Below, piece by piece: positions 58,926 through 64,000 of a DNA stretch of 64,000 nt (its first letter is position 1; every line of letters begins with the position of its first letter). Both the position numbers and the translations under genes were made by a program. The stretch spans positions 2,575,001 to 2,639,000 of the forward strand of contig NZ_CP102409.1 in assembly GCF_024628725.1 (NCBI RefSeq), given 5' to 3'. Source of the stretch: Ruegeria sp. YS9 (lineage in GTDB: Bacteria; Pseudomonadota; Alphaproteobacteria; Rhodobacterales; Rhodobacteraceae). The notes beneath the pieces were generated by a model that worked only from the letters and a program-made list of their open reading frames with translations, searched no databases and was not told where the DNA came from.

Positions 58926-59797
58926 TGCATCCCGCACCATCCGTCATTCTGTTCACCACCCTGTCCGGTCTGGGATTCGGACTGCTGTTCTTTCTTGGTC
59001 TGGGGTTTCCGGCTGTCTCGGGTTGGGTGGCTTTTGTGTTCTTCGCCATTGCCTATGGTCTGGCCGTCGGCGGGCTTTTGGCCTCGACCTTCCACCTTGG
59101 CCATCCGGAACGGGCCTTGAAGGCCTTCACCCAATGGAAAACCAGCTGGCTCAGCCGTGAAGGTTGGTGTGCCGTACTCGCGCTGGTCATCATGGGACTC
59201 TATGCGATTGGCGTGGTGTTTCTTGACCAGCGTTGGGGTTTTCTGGGCTGGATCGGCGCAGGATTGTCGCTGGCGACCGTGTTCACGACCTCGATGATCT
59301 ATACGCAACTCAAGACCATCCCACGCTGGAACATGAACCTGACACCCGCCATGTTCCTCAGCTTCAGCCTGGCCGGCGGTGCCTTGCTGGCAGGTCAGAC
59401 AAGCGCAGCTCTGCCGCTGCTGCTGATCGCGGCGCTGGTGCAGATACTGTACTGGCGCAAGGGAGATCAGGCGTTTGCATCATCGGGAACGGATCTGGGA
59501 ACAGCCACAGGGCTTGGCACACGCGGTTCCGTCCGCGCCTTTGAGCCGCCCCATACCGGCACCAATTATCTGCTGCGAGAATTCGTTCACGTGGTCGGAC
59601 GCAAACACGCCGAGAAACTGCGGCTGATCTCGTTCGTTCTGGCATTCGTGTTGCCGGTTCTGCTGTTGTTGCTGCCGTTCAATCACGTCTTCGCCCTGCT
59701 GGCCGTGGCCTCGCATCTGGCGGGCGTTGCAACGTCGCGCTGGCTGTTCTTTGCGCAGGCGGAACATGTCGTGGGGTTGTACTACGGCAAACGGTAG
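58925..59797 (+). CDS. soeC: Sulfite dehydrogenase membrane anchor subunit
   Basis: DmsC/NrfD-like membrane anchor of 290 aa with about eight helices; it probably transfers electrons to quinone. Typical segments are LASTFHLGHPERALKAFTQW and RWNMNLTPAMFLSFSLAGG. It starts on the last base of soeB and ends the soeABC set. The repeat family of 58081 reappears after its stop in inverted orientation. Confidence 0.88.
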   Translation: MHPAPSVILFTTLSGLGFGLLFFLGLGFPAVSGWVAFVFFAIAYGLAVGGLLASTFHLGHPERALKAFTQWKTSWLSREGWCAVLALVIMGLYAIGVVFLDQRWGFLGWIGAGLSLATVFTTSMIYTQLKTIPRWNMNLTPAMFLSFSLAGGALLAGQTSAALPLLLIAALVQILYWRKGDQAFASSGTDLGTATGLGTRGSVRAFEPPHTGTNYLLREFVHVVGRKHAEKLRLISFVLAFVLPVLLLLLPFNHVFALLAVASHLAGVATSRWLFFAQAEHVVGLYYGKR

Positions 59798-59860
59798 AGG
59801 GGGCGCTGCCCCCGCCGCGGCGGGCCGCGACTCCCCCGGGATATTTTTAGCCAGATGAAG
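59797..59860. repeat. Roseobacter-type intergenic repeat after soeC, inverted copy
   Basis: GGGGGC-GCT-GCCCCC hairpin (59799-59813) then, at 59834-59860, the reverse complement of the core seen at 58081. The two copies form an inverted pair around soeBC. The first hairpin could end soeC transcription. Confidence 0.75.
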
Positions 59861-59932
59861 TCTGGAAACATGGAAAAGAAAGAGCGGCGCTCAAAGTCAG
59901 AGGCCGCCCTTCGTCATATTCTGAAATACCGG

Positions 59933-60805
59933 TCAGATCAGGCCAGCATGGGCCATTGCGGCCTCGATGGCTTCCTTGGTGCTGGCTTCCAGCTCGGTCA
60001 GGGGTGAGCGGACTTCGGTGCTGCAAAGGCCCAGTTTGCTGAGTGCATATTTGGCACCGACAAGGCCCGGCTCGATAAAGATCGCCTCATGCAGCGGCAT
60101 CAGTTTGTCCTGATACTCCAACGCCTTTGCATAATCTCCAGCCAGCGTGGCCTGCTGGAATTCGGCGCAGAGCCTAGGGGCCACGTTTGCAGTCACCGAG
60201 ATGCAGCCAACACCGCCATGGGCATTGAACCCAAGGGCCGTGGCGTCTTCGCCGGACAGTTGGCAGAAATCTGCGCCACAGGAAGCGCGCTGCTGGCTGA
60301 CACGGGCCAGGTCGCCTGTTGCATCCTTGACCCCGACGATACGGGGAAGCTTGGCCAGTTCACCCATTGTGGCAGGCGTCATATCAATGACTGAACGGCC
60401 CGGAATGTTGTAGATGATGATCGGGATATCCGCGGCCGCATGCAGCGCCTCGAAATGCGCGATCAGGCCGCGCTGAGTCGGTTTGTTGTAATACGGCGTA
60501 ACGACCAGCGCCGCATCCGCTCCGACTTTTTCAGCGAACTGAACGAAGCGGACAGCTTCGACCGTGTTGTTCGACCCGGCACCGGCAATGACCGGAACGC
60601 GGCCCGCAGCGGTTTTGACGACCTCTTCGATCACCGTCTCATGCTCTTCGTGGCTGAGCGTCGGGCTTTCGCCGGTGGTTCCCACAGGCACCAGCCCGGT
60701 CGAGCCTTCGGATATCTGCCAATCCACCAGATGTTTGAGCGTCTTCAGGTCCAACTCGCCGTTGTTGAACGGGGTGACGAGGGCTGGCATCGAGCCTTTG
60801 AACAT
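59933..60805 (-). CDS. dapA: 4-Hydroxy-tetrahydrodipicolinate synthase
   Basis: First enzyme of the lysine/diaminopimelate branch, condensing pyruvate and aspartate semialdehyde. It is 290 aa from the ATG at 60805 with AAGGAG upstream. Motifs are [14 protein letters not shown], the catalytic YYNKPTQRG (Tyr), IYNIPGRS, and the Schiff-base lysine in [10 protein letters not shown]. It is divergent from the lytic transglycosylase gene, which also acts on peptidoglycan. Confidence 0.95.
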   Translation of the reverse strand: MFKGSMPALVTPFNNGELDLKTLKHLVDWQISEGSTGLVPVGTTGESPTLSHEEHETVIEEVVKTAAGRVPVIAGAGSNNTVEAVRFVQFAEKVGADAALVVTPYYNKPTQRGLIAHFEALHAAADIPIIIYNIPGRSVIDMTPATMGELAKLPRIVGVKDATGDLARVSQQRASCGADFCQLSGEDATALGFNAHGGVGCISVTANVAPRLCAEFQQATLAGDYAKALEYQDKLMPLHEAIFIEPGLVGAKYALSKLGLCSTEVRSPLTELEASTKEAIEAAMAHAGLI

Positions 60806-60930
60806 GACACGCTCCTTCAAGGTGCATTTTGCTGTTTTTGCGCCGCGGTCCCTCACGTTTCCAGCTTTGTGAGTTGATCCCGGCGACGCACGGTTTATCC
60901 TCACAGGCTCTATCCTCGGTTGGTTGGGAA

Positions 60931-62913
60931 ATGCAAGGGATGACACGCTTTCTGGCACTGTTGACTGCTGTGATTCTGTATTCGGTGACTGCGCCGCATT
61001 CAGCGCGGGCAGATGCTGCGGCTGATTTGCGCGCCGGGCTTGACGAAATGCGCAAAGGCGACTGGAACGCCGCGTTGCGCGTATCCGGCCAGCGAGGTTC
61101 CGTATCGCGTGATATCATCGTCTGGCACTGGCTGCGCGAGGGGTTCGGCAGCTCTGGCGACGTATTGGTGTTTCTCGAACGTCGGCCGGACTGGCCCGGT
61201 TTGGCGTGGCTGCGCCGCAAGAGCGAGCCCGTTTTCACCGGAGCCGATCCCGACAGAGCTCTGAAATTCTATGCCGCCATGCCGCCTCAGACAGCAGAGG
61301 GCGCGTTGAACTACGCCGTTGCCCTGAAAGCCAAGGGACGCATCGGAGAGGCGGAGGCCGACATTGTGACAGCCTGGCGCACCATGCCAATGGGTTCGGG
61401 CCTGCAAAAAAGCTATCTGGAGAACTTTGCCACATTGCTGAAACCGCATCACGCGGCGCGGTTGGACAGAATGCTGTGGGACGGTCATCTTGTGAGCGCC
61501 GGGCAGATGTTGCCTTTGGTCGGTCCGGACGAACGCAAGCTGGCCGAAGCGCGCATAGCATTGCAGAAACGCCAACCCGGTGTGGACGCCAAGGTGGCAG
61601 CAGTTCCCAAGTCGCTGGCGGATGCGCCCGGGCTGGCCTTCGATCGTTTTGTCTGGCGCGACAAGAAAGAACTGGATGACAGCGCCGTCGATCTGATGCT
61701 GGCACGCTCTACCGGGCCTGACGCCCTGGGTGAGCCCGACAAATGGGCCGAGGGACGGCGCCGTCTTGCACGGCTTGAGATGCGATCGGGCCGTGCGGCG
61801 CGCGCCTATGACGTGGCCGCCAATCATCACATGACCCCCGAAATGGGTTACGGCTATGCCGATCTTGAATGGCTGGCCGGTTTTCTGGCGCTTCGCAAAC
61901 TGAATGATCCAGCCACCGCCGTTCGCCACTTCCAGAACTTTTCGGACGCCGTGAAATCTCCGATCTCGAAAGGCCGTGGTGGCTATTGGCTTGGGCGCGC
62001 TTACGCGGCACTGGGTGACGCGGACAAGGCGTATGACGCCTATGCGATGGGGGCCGACTACCAGACCTCATTCTACGGTCTGTTGGCCGCAGAACGGATC
62101 GGACGACCGTTTGATGAGGAACTGGCCAATCCGCGTCGCGCGCCGCATTGGCGGCAGGCGGAGTTTGCCGATTCCAGCGTTTTGGAGGCCGGGTTGCTGT
62201 TGTTGAAAGCCGGAGAAGCAAACCTGTCCGAACGGTTCCTGACCCATCTGGTGGAAGGCCTTGATCCAGTGCAGGCCAGTCAGCTGGGCGATCTGGTGAT
62301 TGAACTGAAACAGCCGCATCTGGCCGTGATGATCGCCAAACGGGCCGCGACCAACGGTACTGTCCTTCCTGCGGCCTATTACCCGGTCCACCCGGTGGCC
62401 GATATGCGATTGCCGATGGCCAAGGAAATGACACTGGCGATCGCGCGCCGCGAAAGCGAGTTCGACCCGGTTGTCGTCAGCGGTGCGGGCGCGCGCGGGC
62501 TGATGCAGGTAATGCCCGCCACGGCCAAGCTGGTCGCGGGCGAGCTGGGCATTCTCGGCGGCCATCAAACCGGGCGATTGACCACGGACTGGCAATACAA
62601 TGCAAAGCTTGGGGCCAACTACCTTTCCGGTTTGGCAGCCGATTTCAACGGCAACGTTGTGATGATGGCGGCGGGGTATAATGCAGGGCCAAGGCGTCCG
62701 ATCTCGTGGATGGAACGCTATGGTGACCCACGCACAGGCGAGGTTGATATCGTCGACTGGATCGAGACGATCCCGTTCAGCGAAACGCGAAACTACGTGA
62801 TGCGCGTGACCGAAAGCCTGCCGGTCTACCGTGCGCGCCTGGGGCAACCCGCCCTTCCGATTCCTTTTTCGCAGGAACTGATCGGATCATCTCTGGCGGC
62901 GTTCGCGCCATAA
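60931..62913 (+). CDS. slt: Soluble lytic murein transglycosylase
   Basis: Periplasmic peptidoglycan-cleaving enzyme of 660 aa. A signal peptide ([20 protein letters not shown], ending near ARA-DA) precedes a long helical superhelix domain, and the C-terminal goose-lysozyme-like domain has the catalytic Glu in [15 protein letters not shown], the [16 protein letters not shown] motif and [15 protein letters not shown] chose the ATG at 60931; the next in-frame ATG (60940) is possible. Its 3' end overlaps the convergent eamA gene by 27 bases. Confidence 0.93.
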   Translation: MQGMTRFLALLTAVILYSVTAPHSARADAAADLRAGLDEMRKGDWNAALRVSGQRGSVSRDIIVWHWLREGFGSSGDVLVFLERRPDWPGLAWLRRKSEPVFTGADPDRALKFYAAMPPQTAEGALNYAVALKAKGRIGEAEADIVTAWRTMPMGSGLQKSYLENFATLLKPHHAARLDRMLWDGHLVSAGQMLPLVGPDERKLAEARIALQKRQPGVDAKVAAVPKSLADAPGLAFDRFVWRDKKELDDSAVDLMLARSTGPDALGEPDKWAEGRRRLARLEMRSGRAARAYDVAANHHMTPEMGYGYADLEWLAGFLALRKLNDPATAVRHFQNFSDAVKSPISKGRGGYWLGRAYAALGDADKAYDAYAMGADYQTSFYGLLAAERIGRPFDEELANPRRAPHWRQAEFADSSVLEAGLLLLKAGEANLSERFLTHLVEGLDPVQASQLGDLVIELKQPHLAVMIAKRAATNGTVLPAAYYPVHPVADMRLPMAKEMTLAIARRESEFDPVVVSGAGARGLMQVMPATAKLVAGELGILGGHQTGRLTTDWQYNAKLGANYLSGLAADFNGNVVMMAAGYNAGPRRPISWMERYGDPRTGEVDIVDWIETIPFSETRNYVMRVTESLPVYRARLGQPALPIPFSQELIGSSLAAFAP

Positions 62914-63756
62914 GGTGAACAAACCTGCGGCTACGACGATGGTTGCGCCCGCCACGACTTCGGGGCGCAACGTTTCGCCAAAGATCGAAATACCCAGGAT
63001 CGCGCTCCAAACCAGGTGGAAATACGCAAAGGGTTGAACCGCACTGGCTTCGGCCATCTCATAGCACTTGATCAGCAGCCAGTGCCCGAACGCCCCACTG
63101 ACGCAAAGCAGCGCCATCCAGAGCCAGTCGCTGTGCGCCATCGGCTCCCAGAACCACATGCCAAACACGGTCATCGCCACGGCCCCGGCGACACCGGTCC
63201 AGAAAAAGCTGGTCGCCGCGCTGTCCTGACGGGCGACATATCGCGTCAAAAGACCATAGATCGCAAACAGCAATGCGGAAATCAAAGGTATGACAGCCCA
63301 CGGGTTAAAGACCCCGCCACCCGGTTGCAAAATGATCAGAACTCCGATGCATCCTACGCCGATCGCGACCCACCGCCGCCATCCGACCTTTTCACCCAGC
63401 ACCGGCCCGCTCAGCGCGGCGACAAGCAAAGGATAGCAGATGAAAACCGCCATACTGTCGATCAGGCCAAGGACCGTAAAGCCGAACACCGCGATGCAGA
63501 TCTCGGCCGCCAGCAGCACCCCCCGCACGATCTGCACACCCAACTGACTTGTCTTTGTGGCCGCCTTCAGCCCACCGGGGGCCCGCGCAGCCAGAGCGAT
63601 GACGAAAGCTGCAAAGAACCAATAGCGGATCATGACCACCATGTAGGTGTTGTAGGTTCCGGCCAGATGGCGCGAGATACCGTCCTGCAAAGCAAAGACA
63701 ATCGTCGCGCCCACCATCAATGCGATGCCCGCGCCCACATTGTTCTTCTGGGTCAT
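62887..63756 (-). CDS. EamA (DMT) family transporter
   Basis: Drug/metabolite-type transporter of 289 aa with ten helices in two EamA repeats, the second beginning near residue 146. Recognisable segments are the [20 protein letters not shown] after helix 1 and the [20 protein letters not shown] motif near the end. Substrate unknown. The start overlaps the mnmD stop by four bases. Confidence 0.85.
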   Translation of the reverse strand: MTQKNNVGAGIALMVGATIVFALQDGISRHLAGTYNTYMVVMIRYWFFAAFVIALAARAPGGLKAATKTSQLGVQIVRGVLLAAEICIAVFGFTVLGLIDSMAVFICYPLLVAALSGPVLGEKVGWRRWVAIGVGCIGVLIILQPGGGVFNPWAVIPLISALLFAIYGLLTRYVARQDSAATSFFWTGVAGAVAMTVFGMWFWEPMAHSDWLWMALLCVSGAFGHWLLIKCYEMAEASAVQPFAYFHLVWSAILGISIFGETLRPEVVAGATIVVAAGLFTLWRERRQR

Positions 63757-64000
63757 GCTTTGCGTGCCCGTGTCATGTGCCGCTTGCGGCCAAAGCCGGG
63801 CGTGCGGGTCACGTTGAAACCGGCACTTTCAAGCCCCCGGCGCACAAAGCCCGCGGCCGTATACGTGGCCGCCGTCCCCCCCGTGACAGTGTGGTTTGCC
63901 ACGTCCTGCATCAGACCAGCACCCCACAATTCAGGGTTCTTGGCCGGTGAAAACCCGTCGAGAAACCAGGCATCTGCCATTGCGTCCCAGTTCGGCAATG
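63753..64000 (-). CDS. mnmD: tRNA 5-(aminomethyl)-2-thiouridine methyltransferase, C-terminal part
   Basis: C-terminal 82 codons of a methyltransferase of the MnmD/MnmC N-domain type; the 5' part lies outside the window. The diagnostic catalytic segment [18 protein letters not shown] is present, followed by [19 protein letters not shown] and [11 protein letters not shown]. It finishes the mnm5s2U wobble modification. The FAD oxidase domain found in fused MnmC does not follow, so methyltransferase and oxidase are separate genes here. Confidence 0.85.
   Translation of the reverse strand, partial: LPNWDAMADAWFLDGFSPAKNPELWGAGLMQDVANHTVTGGTAATYTAAGFVRRGLESAGFNVTRTPGFGRKRHMTRARKA

Overview
This 64 kb window is a chromosomal segment of an alphaproteobacterium of the Roseobacter group (Rhodobacteraceae). 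The protein sequences and the gene order point to Ruegeria or a near relative: ccoNOQP-ccoGHIS, fnrL and hemN are clustered, and tauR-xsc-pta-soeABC lies beside dapA. GC content is high, so many long antisense reading frames are shadows of real genes. I see no phage, insertion sequence, CRISPR array or tRNA gene. The content is mostly core metabolism, so I do not claim a wholly new system. The points of interest are regulatory architecture and a few atypical proteins.

1-13.4 kb, information processing, mostly on the minus strand: secE-nusG, rplK-rplA and rplJ-rplL-rpoB-rpoC (rpoC runs off the left edge). In most bacteria this is one nearly continuous block. Here two plus-strand genes split it: a secreted peptidoglycan-binding protein between nusG and rplK, and a DUF2254 membrane protein between rplA and rplJ. 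Terminators after nusG and rplA make three separate units. Two hairpins lie between rplL and rpoB.

13.5-25.1 kb, microaerobic respiration and haem: ccoNOQP (cbb3 oxidase), ccoGHIS (its assembly factors), a tandem universal stress protein, a GlsB-type membrane protein, fnrL and hemN. Three FNR-type palindromes tie this into one oxygen-responsive regulon.

25.3-39.2 kb, mixed functions: an EF-G-like GTPase with a degenerate switch motif, the yejABEF peptide importer, a membrane-anchored cytochrome c, prephenate dehydratase, a CPT-like kinase, a GNAT acetyltransferase, an SRPBCC protein, NudC, and a CpdB-like nucleotidase without an obvious signal peptide.

39.2-50.6 kb: the SRP RNA gene with its promoter, rsgA, an alpha/beta hydrolase, a cobalamin riboswitch in front of a small cysteine-containing protein, a DSP-like phosphatase, dnaX-ybaB-recR, RNase T2, the DUF1013 regulator TrcR and an ArsR-permease pair.

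50.7-59.8 kb, sulfonate dissimilation: TauR controls xsc and pta, which turn sulfoacetaldehyde into acetyl phosphate plus sulfite and then acetyl-CoA. SoeABC next door oxidises the sulfite on the cytoplasmic side and passes electrons to quinone. Paired direct repeats matching the TauR consensus lie before both tauR and xsc. The window ends with dapA, a soluble lytic transglycosylase, an EamA transporter and a partial mnmD.
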